In this document: in pieces, positions 52,112-60,817 of the stretch
Layout of the letters: each line of letters opens with the position of its first letter
Position numbering within the stretch: position 1 is the stretch's first letter
NCBI RefSeq assembly: GCF_000620165.1
Contig: NZ_JHVN01000002.1
Coordinates: 186,001 to 250,000 of the forward strand
DNA length: 64,000 nucleotides
DNA from: Anoxybacillus tepidamans PS2
GTDB taxonomy: Bacteria; Bacillota; Bacilli; Bacillales; Anoxybacillaceae
Reading direction: 5' to 3'
Program-made: the position numbers and the translations under genes
Notes under the pieces: generated by a model
What the model saw: only the letters and a program-made list of their open reading frames with translations
Told to the model about the DNA's origin: nothing
Databases searched by the model: none

Positions 52112-53881
52112 ATGAACATCATTTGTGCGACATTGAACGCAAAATATATTCATACAAATTTAGCGATCCGTTACTTAAAAGCGTACGCTCAGCCGGAATT
52201 CGACGTTCATATCGCTGAATATACAATCAAGGATCCGGCTATGAATGTGGTAACAGATCTTTACCGTAAAAAACCGGATATCGTCGGCTTCAGCTGTTAC
52301 ATTTGGAATATTGAAGAAACGATTAAAGTTGTCAAGATGCTCAAAAAAATCAACCCGAATATTATGATCGTTGTCGGGGGACCGGAAGTTTCTTATGATG
52401 TACGCGACTGGCTTGAGAATGTGCCGGAATTTGATTTTATCGTCATAGGAGAAGGAGAGGAAACGTTTAAACAATTTTTGTTCCAAATGCACGGGGAGCG
52501 CGATTTTAACTCGGTGCATGGACTCGCCTTTCGCCAAGACGACCGGATCGTCATCAACCCGCAGCGAAATAAAATCAATCTGGCCAATATGCCATCACCG
52601 TTCCGTTTCCCGGAAGACATCCCACATCTATCAAAACGGGTCACCTACATTGAAACAAGCCGAGGATGCCCATTCAGCTGTCAATTTTGCCTATCATCCA
52701 TTGAAGTCGGCGTTCGCTACTTCGATCGGGAAAAGATCAAAGAAGATATTCGCTATTTAATGAAACATGGGGCGAAAACGATCAAATTTGTCGATCGCAC
52801 GTTTAATATTAGCCGCAGCTACGCGATGGACATGTTTCAATTTCTGATCGAAGAACATGTGCCCGGCACGGTGTTTCAATTTGAAATTACAGCTGACATT
52901 ATGCGGCCGGAAGTCATTGAGTTTTTAAATAAAGAAGCGCCGCCTGGACTGTTCCGCTTCGAAATTGGCGTTCAGTCGACAAATGACGAAGTGAACAAGC
53001 TTGTGATGCGCAAACAAAATTTTGCCAAACTCACCCGCACAGTGACGATGGTTAAAGAGGGAGGAAAAATCGCGCAACATCTCGATTTAATCGCTGGGCT
53101 GCCAGAGGAAGATTACACTTCGTTTCGCAAAACGTTCAATGATGTGTTCGCCCTTCGCCCGGAGGAATTGCAGCTCGGGTTTTTAAAAATGCTTCGCGGC
53201 ACCGGTCTTCGCTTGCGAGCTCCGGAATACGGGTATGTGTTCATGGATCACGCCCCGTATGAAGTGCTAAAAAATAACGTCCTTTCATTTGAAGAAATCA
53301 TGCGTATTAAGCAAGTTGAGGATGTATTGGAAAAATACTGGAATGCTCACCGTATGGATGAAACTATCGAGTATTTAGTGACACATGTATTCCCGACACC
53401 GTTTGATTTCTTTCAAGAATTTGGGACTTATTGGGACGAACAAGGATGGGGACGGATCGGCCATCAACTCGAAGATTTATTCCGCCGCCTGTATCAGTTT
53501 TTACAAACGAATTCATTAGTTGATTTAGCTGTTGCCGAGGCGTTGATGAAATACGACTATTTGCGCAACCAAAAACATAAACCGCGAAAACCTTGGTGGG
53601 AAGAAAAGACCGATAAAGAATTGCGGGCAGCCGTTTATCGTTCTATTCTTGAGGAGCCAAATGTATTAGGAGTGGCATTTGCTTCCCTTCATTTAGATGA
53701 AAAAGAATTGTTTAAACACACGATTATAGAAGTGGTTCCGATCGATATCGGGCATTATATGAAAACGAAAGAAGTGCGCTACGCGCCGACGGCGATGATC
53801 GCCCATTTTGATCCGATTGAACTGCGCACATCCATTTTCTCTGCTCCGCTTATCCAATTTTCAAGCACCTTAAAAAAGTAG
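52112..53881 (+). CDS. B12-binding domain radical SAM protein (DUF4080)
   Basis: A 589-aa radical SAM protein: N-terminal cobalamin-binding Rossmann-type domain (about 1-140), radical SAM core with ETSRGCPFSCQFCLSS (CxxxCxxC near residue 185) and a C-terminal DUF4080 region. No DxHxxG cobalamin motif is obvious, so B12 binding may be lost. Substrate unknown; relatives methylate or rearrange unactivated carbons. ATG at 52112 has GGAG upstream. The TAG stop lies in the arm of a terminator shared with the minus-strand small gene. Confidence 0.85.
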   Translation: MNIICATLNAKYIHTNLAIRYLKAYAQPEFDVHIAEYTIKDPAMNVVTDLYRKKPDIVGFSCYIWNIEETIKVVKMLKKINPNIMIVVGGPEVSYDVRDWLENVPEFDFIVIGEGEETFKQFLFQMHGERDFNSVHGLAFRQDDRIVINPQRNKINLANMPSPFRFPEDIPHLSKRVTYIETSRGCPFSCQFCLSSIEVGVRYFDREKIKEDIRYLMKHGAKTIKFVDRTFNISRSYAMDMFQFLIEEHVPGTVFQFEITADIMRPEVIEFLNKEAPPGLFRFEIGVQSTNDEVNKLVMRKQNFAKLTRTVTMVKEGGKIAQHLDLIAGLPEEDYTSFRKTFNDVFALRPEELQLGFLKMLRGTGLRLRAPEYGYVFMDHAPYEVLKNNVLSFEEIMRIKQVEDVLEKYWNAHRMDETIEYLVTHVFPTPFDFFQEFGTYWDEQGWGRIGHQLEDLFRRLYQFLQTNSLVDLAVAEALMKYDYLRNQKHKPRKPWWEEKTDKELRAAVYRSILEEPNVLGVAFASLHLDEKELFKHTIIEVVPIDIGHYMKTKEVRYAPTAMIAHFDPIELRTSIFSAPLIQFSSTLKK

Positions 53882-53898
53882 GGATCTCCCTACTTTTT
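53873..53898. terminator. Bidirectional terminator containing two stop codons
   Basis: AAAAAGTAGGGA and TCCCTACTTTTT. The plus-strand TAG at 53879-53881 and the minus-strand TAG at 53890-53892 both lie in the stem. Confidence 0.85.
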
Positions 53899-54024
53899 CT
53901 TTTTGTTCTTCTTTTTCGTTTCTTCCGCTAGTGACAAGAGCTGATGGGCATTAAAATCTCCCGTCTCAAATGAAAATTCTTCCCGGAAATTGCTTTTGCG
54001 GTCATTTGTTTTCTTATTTCTCAT
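53890..54024 (-). CDS. Small basic protein, unknown
   Basis: A 44-aa ORF starting MRNKKTNDRKSNFREEFSFE and ending in a Lys/Asn run (ETKKKNKKKK). It overlaps the previous small gene by 4 nt (ATGA), suggesting coupling. Highly charged, no hydrophobic segment. Resembles the small acid-soluble or forespore proteins of Bacillales in composition; no family named. Confidence 0.5.
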   Translation of the reverse strand: MRNKKTNDRKSNFREEFSFETGDFNAHQLLSLAEETKKKNKKKK

Positions 54025-54176
54025 TCCCCTTGCATCCCTTTTTTCGAGTTGCGGTTCGCGCCGCGAATCATCTCTTCATCGCTTGCATATTGTGCGATCA
54101 CTTCTGATTCTGGCAAACTTTCTGTCGGGGTTTTGTTATTGTTTTTTGCAGCATTGTATTTGACTTTTCGCTTCAT
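54021..54176 (-). CDS. Small hydrophilic protein, unknown
   Basis: A 51-aa ORF, MKRKVKYNAAKNNNKTPTES then LPESEVIAQYASDEEMIRGA, with a GGAGGAA ribosome-binding site 6 nt before its ATG. Asn/Lys-rich and acidic in the C-half. Middle member of three tiny genes 53890-54324. Not recognised; spore-specific function is a guess from composition. Confidence 0.55.
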   Translation of the reverse strand: MKRKVKYNAAKNNNKTPTESLPESEVIAQYASDEEMIRGANRNSKKGMQGE

Positions 54177-54189
54177 GTTTGTTCCTCCA

Positions 54190-54324
54190 TTATTTTTTCT
54201 TATGGCTATAAGCAATTAGCACGATTTCTTCTCCTGTTTCTTCCCGCAGCGTTTTTTCAAGCTGCTGCAATTTCTCAAGAGACTGGTGCTTCAAATCAGC
54301 AACAGGAAAATGATTATTTGCCAC
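54190..54324 (-). CDS. Small soluble protein, unknown
   Basis: A 44-aa ORF, VANNHFPVADLKHQSLEKLQ then QLEKTLREETGEEIVLIAYS, helical in the middle and ending SHKKK. GTG at 54324 is chosen because AAGGGGG lies 6-7 nt upstream; an ATG two codons earlier sits on the ribosome-binding site. First of the three tiny genes; the intergenic gap to the next is 13 nt. No family recognised. Confidence 0.5.
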   Translation of the reverse strand: MANNHFPVADLKHQSLEKLQQLEKTLREETGEEIVLIAYSHKKK

Positions 54325-54424
54325 ATGCATCCCCCTTTTTTGTTTTTTTTACTTTTCGTAAAAACAGTGCGTTTTATTCATAATCGCCCTTTAATCCGAT
54401 CACACTATGAGTGAGGTGATAAAT

Positions 54425-54769
54425 ATGGATCAAACAAATCAAATGGACTCGCCGATTTTAGACGAAACCCAACCGCATCAAATTGATGCCCCTTCCTTTA
54501 AAGGCACAGGGATCAAGATGCAGCCGCCTTTCGTGAATAAATATGGGGTGGTGATCGGCGATAGCAAATACAATTCACCTAATTCGCCGCTCAATCAATG
54601 GAGCGAGGAAACCGATCCGAGCGTGATGGCTGGAGACGAATGGGTGCATCCGACCAACGATATTGGCTGGAATACATCAGAAAACCGCGAACTATTAGAA
54701 GCGAAAAAGCGGCCGCAGGGGGCGCCGTTTATGCATCCAAGCATTGACGTAAGCTATGGCCGCGATTAA
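54425..54769 (+). CDS. DUF3905 family protein
   Basis: A 114-aa acidic soluble protein, recognised from PHQIDAPSFKGTGIKMQPPF and TDPSVMAGDEWVHPTNDIGW, the DUF3905 pattern. ATG at 54425 is preferred because GAGGTGAT lies 4 nt before the intervening AAAT; a Met six codons upstream lacks a site. Function unknown; homologues occur in spore-forming Bacillales. Divergent from the three small genes. Terminator follows. Confidence 0.75.
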   Translation: MDQTNQMDSPILDETQPHQIDAPSFKGTGIKMQPPFVNKYGVVIGDSKYNSPNSPLNQWSEETDPSVMAGDEWVHPTNDIGWNTSENRELLEAKKRPQGAPFMHPSIDVSYGRD

Positions 54770-54789
54770 TTTTCTCCACGTAACAGCGA

Positions 54790-54827
54790 GGAGGGATCGA
54801 CCCAAATTGGATCGATCCCTTTTATTC
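54790..54827. terminator. Terminator between DUF3905 and the dehydrogenase gene
   Basis: AGGGATCGA and TCGATCCCT around 11 nt, followed by TTTATT on the plus strand. Confidence 0.75.
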
Positions 54828-55963
54828 TAAGGCTTTAACACCACTTTAATACAGCCGTCTTTCTTTTCATCAAATATTTCGTATGCATGCGCAGCGTCTT
54901 CTAAAGGAAGGCGATGCGTAATGATATCGGTTGGGTCGAATTTCCCTTCAACAATCCATTGGTATAATTGTGGTATATAATGGATGACCGGCGCTTGTCC
55001 CATCTTTAACGTAATGTTGCGGGAGAATAAATCGCCGAGCGGGAATTGATTATAGCGCGAGCCATAAACCCCGACAAGCTGGATCGTTCCGCCTTTTCGC
55101 ACCGCCTGTGTAGCGATCACAATTGCCCCCATCGCCCCGCCGTGCAGCTTTAACGCGGAACCGATCATTTCAAGCGCTGTTTTTTTTCCGTCCAACCCGA
55201 CACAATCAATTACGACATCGGCTCCGCCGTCGGTAATTTCCTTTATATACTCCCCCACATTTTCATATTGAGTGAAATCGAGCGTTTCTACTTGATTGAC
55301 GTTTTTGGCATGTTCTAATCGGTAATCGATATAATCGACGGCAATGACGCGCTTAGCCCCTTTAAGCCAAGCAAATTTTTGCGCAAGCAGTCCGACTGGT
55401 CCGCACCCAAGTATAACAACCGTATCTCCGTCTTTCACACCCGCTTCATCAACGCCCCAAAACGCCGTTGGAACAATATCGGATAAAAATAGCAGTTTTT
55501 CGTCCTCGAGTTCACAATCTTCAGGGACGACAAACGGCGTAAAATTAGCAAACGGAACCCGTAAATATTCCGCCTGTCCCCCTGCATAGCCGCCAAACGT
55601 TTCGGAATATCCGAAAAACCCTCCTGTTTCTCCGTTCAAATTCGACTCGTCACACTGGCTTTCCAATCCATGCTGACAATACCAGCATTGGCCGCAAGCA
55701 ATTGTAAAAGGAATAATCACGCGATCGCCTTTTTTAACCTTCGTTACCCCTGGCCCGACTTCTTCGACAATTCCCATCGGTTCGTGGCCCATAATAAAGT
55801 CATGGGGCATATTGGGGATCATTCCATGAATAAGATGCAAATCGGAGCCACAAATTGCTGTACTTGTAATTTTGACAATAATATCGTCATCTTTTACGAT
55901 AGACGGATCAGGGACATTTTTCACTTCAACATCTTTGATCCCTTGATAGGTGACAGCCTTCAT
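54827..55963 (-). CDS. Zinc-dependent alcohol dehydrogenase family protein
   Basis: Medium-chain dehydrogenase/reductase of 378 aa. Catalytic zinc ligands Cys and His in STAICGSDLHL and GHEPMG (about 38-66); structural zinc Cys residues in CGQCWYCQHGLESQC (about 90-104); Rossmann NAD motif GCGPVGLLAQ (about 186). The family is the glutathione-independent formaldehyde dehydrogenase-like group. It is coupled to the MFS gene by an ATGA overlap, so a joint role in handling an alcohol or aldehyde is plausible. Substrate unknown. Confidence 0.9.
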   Translation of the reverse strand: MKAVTYQGIKDVEVKNVPDPSIVKDDDIIVKITSTAICGSDLHLIHGMIPNMPHDFIMGHEPMGIVEEVGPGVTKVKKGDRVIIPFTIACGQCWYCQHGLESQCDESNLNGETGGFFGYSETFGGYAGGQAEYLRVPFANFTPFVVPEDCELEDEKLLFLSDIVPTAFWGVDEAGVKDGDTVVILGCGPVGLLAQKFAWLKGAKRVIAVDYIDYRLEHAKNVNQVETLDFTQYENVGEYIKEITDGGADVVIDCVGLDGKKTALEMIGSALKLHGGAMGAIVIATQAVRKGGTIQLVGVYGSRYNQFPLGDLFSRNITLKMGQAPVIHYIPQLYQWIVEGKFDPTDIITHRLPLEDAAHAYEIFDEKKDGCIKVVLKP

Positions 55964-57222
55964 GCTGTATCAACTCCTTCCTTTGACGGTTTGATGCCTT
56001 TTAAAATCACGACACTCCCTAATAAACATAAGCCGACTAACAAATAAAACATCATATCAGTGGATTTTTTCATTAACAAAGCGATAATGGGCGGCCCTAG
56101 CGCCACACCGATGAAACGCATCGAGCTGTAAATGGAAGTAATCGTGCCTCTTTCTTTTTTTTCAATTCCTTCGGTAATAAGCGCATCTAGACATGGCAGC
56201 GCAACACCAATGCCGATTCCGCTAAAAAAGAAAATCGCTAATTGTATCCAAATGTTTTCAAAAAAGCTTAGTAAAAATATCGCTCCAGCCAGCAAGCACA
56301 CTCCAGCAAACGTCAGCCATTTCATTAATATTTTATTTTTTTCAATCTTCTTGCCGGTAATGAATGAAGCAAGACAGAGCGCCCCGAGCGGAAGAGCAAG
56401 GGCAAACCCTTTTTTAATGCCATCTAGATGATGTTTATCTTCTAACATGCTCGATAAAAAAAACAAGACACCGAACAAAACAAACATTAAAATTCCGCCA
56501 ATGATGAAAATGACGTAAAGCCATCGTCCCTCGCGCTGGAAAATTTGCTTTACCTCATGGACGAATTGCTTTAGCGGCACCGCTTCCTGATCACTAGAAG
56601 GCGCTTTAATAAAAAATAACATGAGAGCAATGGAAACTAAACAAAAAACTGGGAAAGCAAAAAAGGGCATAAACCAAATAACCCCGGCCAGCAATGCTCC
56701 GAAAATTGGGCTAAGCACTTTGCCGAATGTATTAGCCGTTTCAATAATCCCTAAACAGCTGCTCACTTCCCGCTCATTTTTATACATGTCACCAACTAAA
56801 GGCAAGACGATCGGAGCGGCTCCCGCTGCCCCCACACCTTGAAGCGCTCGTCCAATTAAAATAAAAGTGTATGGGTCGCTCATCTTCCATGCCGCCCATC
56901 CAGAAATAAGTCCGCCGATTGCTGACAAAATTAAACTTGGAATAATCACCTTTTTTCTACCGATACGGTCACTTAAATACCCTGCTAGCGGAATTAAAAC
57001 GATTGCGACAATGGAATAGACGGTAATAATCATGCTCGATTGAAAGGAAGAAATATTTAACTTCTTTTCCATCGTTGGCAAAACAGGGATGAGCATCGAA
57101 TTACCAAGTGTCATCACTAGAGGGATAGACGCAAGCGACACAATTGCCCATTTTTTGTTCTTCAAACCGTGACATTCCTTATTGACGCTATTGTGTTGAG
57201 ATAACTGCTCTATCCATTCCAT
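55960..57222 (-). CDS. MFS transporter (drug/metabolite exporter type)
   Basis: A 420-aa major facilitator with 12 helices after a short hydrophilic N-terminus. Motif A GYLSDRIGRKKVI (about 80-92) and RALQGVGAAGAAPIV (about 125) point to the DHA1 drug/proton antiporters. The ATG at 57222 gives a hydrophilic leader of about 25 aa; a later Met start is possible. First gene of the MFS-dehydrogenase pair, whose genes overlap by 4 nt. Confidence 0.85.
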   Translation of the reverse strand: MEWIEQLSQHNSVNKECHGLKNKKWAIVSLASIPLVMTLGNSMLIPVLPTMEKKLNISSFQSSMIITVYSIVAIVLIPLAGYLSDRIGRKKVIIPSLILSAIGGLISGWAAWKMSDPYTFILIGRALQGVGAAGAAPIVLPLVGDMYKNEREVSSCLGIIETANTFGKVLSPIFGALLAGVIWFMPFFAFPVFCLVSIALMLFFIKAPSSDQEAVPLKQFVHEVKQIFQREGRWLYVIFIIGGILMFVLFGVLFFLSSMLEDKHHLDGIKKGFALALPLGALCLASFITGKKIEKNKILMKWLTFAGVCLLAGAIFLLSFFENIWIQLAIFFFSGIGIGVALPCLDALITEGIEKKERGTITSIYSSMRFIGVALGPPIIALLMKKSTDMMFYLLVGLCLLGSVVILKGIKPSKEGVDTA

Positions 57223-57295
57223 ATACCATTCCTACCTTAAATTAATGTAAATAAGTCTGCGCTAGAAAATTGCACCTGTATGACTCTATACTTTT

Positions 57296-57502
57296 TTAGC
57301 AAACGAGTTTCGGTCTCGACCATTCAAAGAGAACACGATTTTCTGCATCACTGCCGCCCTCAAGTGCATAGAACGCATCCCTCATCTCCTTTGTACCTTT
57401 TTTAACCAGACAAATGGCGCAAACGACTCCTTGTGACATATATCTCATTTGTTGAAGATCAAACGTTGCGTTTATTAGCATTTCCTTCAACCTTAACGAC
57501 AT
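57296..57502 (-). CDS. Doubtful ORF, unknown
   Basis: A 68-aa reading frame (MSLRLKEMLINATFDLQQMR, later GSDAENRVLFEWSRPKLVC) with a poor ribosome-binding site. It lies between an MFS gene and the sugar-operon terminator and shows no family resemblance. It may be a remnant of a longer gene or not coding. Confidence 0.25.
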   Translation of the reverse strand: MSLRLKEMLINATFDLQQMRYMSQGVVCAICLVKKGTKEMRDAFYALEGGSDAENRVLFEWSRPKLVC

Positions 57503-57526
57503 TCTGTAAATTTTTTCAATAAATAA

Positions 57527-57622
57527 AAAGGCTGGTCGAGCCCGTCAAACTTCTCATATGCAACGTATAGTACCTCTATACGCTGTTCTGGGAAATTCGA
57601 CTTTCACAAGACCAGCTTGATT
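57527..57622 (-). terminator. Compound hairpin ending the oligosaccharide operon
   Basis: The outer stem AAGCTGGTC/GACCAGCCTT is 72 nt apart; the inner hairpin is CGTATAG-AGGTA-CTATACG. On the minus strand TTTTTATTTATTG follows. Confidence 0.65.
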
Positions 57623-57626
57623 CTTA

Positions 57627-58454
57627 TTATTTTCCTCCAGTAAACGATATCCCTTTAATAAAATAACGGTTGAAAAAGGCATAGATGATTAAAACAGGCA
57701 GAGTAAATACCATCGACGCCGCCATAATATAGTTCCAATAGCTAATATATTGGCCTTTAAAGCTGTTTAGGCCGAGCGGCAACGTAAAGAGTTCTGGATC
57801 AGAAAGAATGATGAGCGGACGCATAAAATCATTCCATGAAGCCATAAATACAAAAATGGCCTGCGCCGCGAGCGCTGGACGAGCAAGCGGCAGCACAATG
57901 CGGAAAAAAGTGCCGATGCGGCTAAGGCCATCCAATGCCGCCGCTTCCTCCAATTCTTTTGGAAAATTGATAAAAAATTGCCGCATCATAAAAATAAATG
58001 TAGCGTTAACCATCGTTGGCACGATCATCCCTTGGTAAGAATTCAGCCAGCCAAGCTGCTTCAAAATTAAATAATTCGGAATCATCGTCACTTGAACCGG
58101 GATCATCAGCACCGCTAAGATGATAATAAATAATGGCTTTTTACCTGGGAACTGCAAACGTGCAAGCGCATATCCCGCCATCGAGTTAAACAACAAGTTT
58201 AACACTGTCACTGTAACCGCAATGAACACACTATTGAGCAGCCAGCGCGGAAACATTTTTTGTTCAATAAAAATTTGTTTATAGTTATCGAGCGTAAAAT
58301 GCTTCGGAATAAATGAAATCGTCCCGCTGACAATTTCCTCAAGCGTTTTAAACGAGGATGATAGCGCCCATAAAAACGGAATCATTGTAACGACAGCATA
58401 CAGCACAAGAAGCACATATAGAAGCGCTTTTCCGATTGCTAGTTTGTTCTTCAT
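57627..58454 (-). CDS. Sugar ABC transporter permease (CUT1, MalG type)
   Basis: A 275-aa permease with six helices; the EAA loop reads EEAAALDGLSRIGTFFRIVLP (about 169-189). MalG/LacG type subunit of a CUT1 importer. Follows its partner permease by 12 nt. Together with the binding protein and glucosidase it implies uptake of an oligosaccharide with alpha-1,6 or alpha-1,4 glucose links. Confidence 0.93.
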   Translation of the reverse strand: MKNKLAIGKALLYVLLVLYAVVTMIPFLWALSSSFKTLEEIVSGTISFIPKHFTLDNYKQIFIEQKMFPRWLLNSVFIAVTVTVLNLLFNSMAGYALARLQFPGKKPLFIIILAVLMIPVQVTMIPNYLILKQLGWLNSYQGMIVPTMVNATFIFMMRQFFINFPKELEEAAALDGLSRIGTFFRIVLPLARPALAAQAIFVFMASWNDFMRPLIILSDPELFTLPLGLNSFKGQYISYWNYIMAASMVFTLPVLIIYAFFNRYFIKGISFTGGK

Positions 58455-58466
58455 TAGCCCGCCTCC

Positions 58467-59354
58467 TTAATAGAGAGACTCTTCTTTTGAAAATTTTCGC
58501 TGAAGCAGCGTCGCCACTAAAATAATAATTGCTAAGGCAACCGCCAAAGCGGCCGCATACCCCATCGTTCCAAGCGTTTTAAATGCATATTGGTAAATGA
58601 GAAGCACGACCGTTAATGTAGAGTTGTTCGGTCCTCCTGATCCGCCCGAAAAAATGTACGATTGATCAAACAGTTGGAACGTGCCAATCAAGCCCATTAC
58701 AACAACAAATGACGTAACAGGACGCAAGTATGGCACCGTAACATACCAAAATTTTTGTACTGAGTTGGCCCCATCAAGCTCAGCAGCTTCATAAAGCGAA
58801 TCGGGAATGTCCTGCAAGGCCGCCAAATAAATAACCATATAAAACGGCGCGGTCGACCAAATGTTCATCATCATAATGGCATTAAGCGCCATTTTCGGAT
58901 CACCGATCCAATTGTATGTCGGCAATCCAAACATCTCTAACAAATGATTAATCAAGCCGTTCTCATTGTACATCCACATAAAAATAAGAGTTAATACCGC
59001 AGAAGACGTAAGGGTTGGTAAAAAATAAATAATTCGGAACCATTTTTGACCTTTTAGTCCGGCATTCAATGTGGCAGCTAGCACGAGCGCCAAAATGGTT
59101 TGACAAGGCACCACAATGGCCACATACTTGATCGTATTCCACAGCGCAATCTTAGCTCGCAAATCCCCCGCAATCCGCTTAAAGTTGTCTAAACCAACAA
59201 ATTCAAACGTCGCTGTTCCGAGCAATTGCACTTTATGGAACGCAAGAAAAACAGCAAATAAAATCGGACCAATGATAAAAAGAAGTAAAACGAACAGCGT
59301 TGGTGAAAGCAATAAATAACTCGCACCAGCTTCGCGCCAGATTTTTTTCCTCAT
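58467..59354 (-). CDS. Sugar ABC transporter permease (CUT1, MalF type)
   Basis: A 295-aa permease with six helices; EAA loop EAAELDGANSVQKFWYVTVP (about 188-207). MalF/LacF type. Preceded by the binding-protein gene (126-nt gap) and followed by the MalG-type gene. ATG with GGAGAGG upstream. Confidence 0.93.
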   Translation of the reverse strand: MRKKIWREAGASYLLLSPTLFVLLLFIIGPILFAVFLAFHKVQLLGTATFEFVGLDNFKRIAGDLRAKIALWNTIKYVAIVVPCQTILALVLAATLNAGLKGQKWFRIIYFLPTLTSSAVLTLIFMWMYNENGLINHLLEMFGLPTYNWIGDPKMALNAIMMMNIWSTAPFYMVIYLAALQDIPDSLYEAAELDGANSVQKFWYVTVPYLRPVTSFVVVMGLIGTFQLFDQSYIFSGGSGGPNNSTLTVVLLIYQYAFKTLGTMGYAAALAVALAIIILVATLLQRKFSKEESLY

Positions 59355-59479
59355 GTCATTCCTCTCCTTGCAAGAGAATCCATTAAGTAGCCCCTTTTTC
59401 TAGCGAAAAATATATTGATGAGAAGGCTCCCAATTATGAAAGAGGCTGATAGAAGGAAATCCTTCTATCAGCAGCTTGA

Positions 59480-60754
59480 TTATTTATTCCCTTCAATTTC
59501 TTTGTTGGCAGTTTCTTGCGCTTCCTTCAAAGCATCGGCAAGCGAACGTTGCCCTAAAAAGGCGCTGACAAACTGGTTATTAAAGTTGTTTGTAATCGTA
59601 GGAAGGTTCGTTCCATTCTGCCATACAGTCGCATAGGAAGCACCAGCAACAATTGGTCCGCGAAGCTCATCTTTGTCAAAGCCTAATTCGGCTGCCACCG
59701 ATTTGCGTGTTGGCAGAGCTAGCCCTTTGCTAGTCCAGATTTTCATTCCTTCTTTTCCTGTTAAAAATGAAATCAATTCCCAGGCGGCTTTCTTTTTCTT
59801 CGATTGTTTATTCATCACATAGGCGACTGTATACGCCATCGTTGCTTTCTTTCCATCAATCGTTGGCACTTCTGCTGTGCCGTATTCTAAATTCGGAAAC
59901 GTATCCTTTAAGAACGGAATCGCCCAGTTTCCTTCAATGACCATCGCCGCTTTGCCTTGGCCAAACATCTCGCCGCCCCAGCCGGCGCCAACTTCACTTG
60001 GTTGAGCGGCTGATTTATCTTTCAGGTGCATATCAACAATCGGCTGAAGTGCTTCTACTACTTTTGGATCTGCAAAACTTGCTTTATTGTCCGTTACAAC
60101 CTTGCCACCCTTCGATTCAGCAATGTAGTAAAGGCGTGCTAGCTCCGGCGCCACTCCAAAGCCGTACACTTTTTTGCCTTTTGTCAATTTTTTCGCTGCT
60201 TCGCGCAACTCATCCCACGTTTTTGGCACTTCTAAACCTGCTTCTTGGAACATCTTTTTGTTGTAGAATAGAGCGAGCGTTGAATAGTCTTTCGGGAATC
60301 CATAAATTTTTCCGTCCTCCCCTTTGAACGCATCCAAGAGCGGCTTTTCAAAATCGTTGATATCAAAATCGTCTGTTACATAATGATCTAACGGCTCTAA
60401 TACTCCTGTTTTAATTAAAGCAGGCGCTTCAAAAGCGTCAAGGTAAAACACATCCGGGCCTTCGCCGCCAACCAAGCGCGTCTTGATAACATCCATATAT
60501 TGATCTGAAATCACTTCATATTTTACTTTAATGTTCGGATGCTTCTTTTCAAATTCATCTAATGTTTGTTGTAACAATTTTTGCTCTGTCGGGTTTCCTC
60601 CCCAGCCCGCAAGCGTTACTTCTACCTTTTCATCTTTTGCCCCCTCATTTGCCTTGCCTGCCGTTTTTTCCTCTCCGTTGCTACAACCTGCTAAAGCGCT
60701 TCCAAACAACATAGAAGTGACACCAGCCGCTGCTACCCATTTTTTCAATTTCAT
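59480..60754 (-). CDS. Extracellular solute-binding lipoprotein (CUT1)
   Basis: Solute-binding protein family 1, 424 aa, lipoprotein with lipobox ALAGC (Cys near residue 23). Body has VTLAGWGGNPTEQKLLQQ, GEGPDVFYLDAFEA and QGKAAMVIEGNWAIP. Specificity is not predictable; the adjacent glucosidase suggests alpha-glucosides or branched dextrins. The operon has no ATPase gene, so a shared MsmX-type ATPase is presumed. Confidence 0.93.
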   Translation of the reverse strand: MKLKKWVAAAGVTSMLFGSALAGCSNGEEKTAGKANEGAKDEKVEVTLAGWGGNPTEQKLLQQTLDEFEKKHPNIKVKYEVISDQYMDVIKTRLVGGEGPDVFYLDAFEAPALIKTGVLEPLDHYVTDDFDINDFEKPLLDAFKGEDGKIYGFPKDYSTLALFYNKKMFQEAGLEVPKTWDELREAAKKLTKGKKVYGFGVAPELARLYYIAESKGGKVVTDNKASFADPKVVEALQPIVDMHLKDKSAAQPSEVGAGWGGEMFGQGKAAMVIEGNWAIPFLKDTFPNLEYGTAEVPTIDGKKATMAYTVAYVMNKQSKKKKAAWELISFLTGKEGMKIWTSKGLALPTRKSVAAELGFDKDELRGPIVAGASYATVWQNGTNLPTITNNFNNQFVSAFLGQRSLADALKEAQETANKEIEGNK

Positions 60755-60817
60755 TTCGCATAGCTCCCTTCTCGTAAATGATTTGTATAGTTCAAGGAAG
60801 AGAAGAACCCTTCCTTG

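Noticed and set aside
57627-60754. Missing ATPase read as a broken importer operon
   Set aside because: CUT1 importers in Bacillales usually share an ATPase (MsmX) encoded elsewhere; all four genes here are intact.
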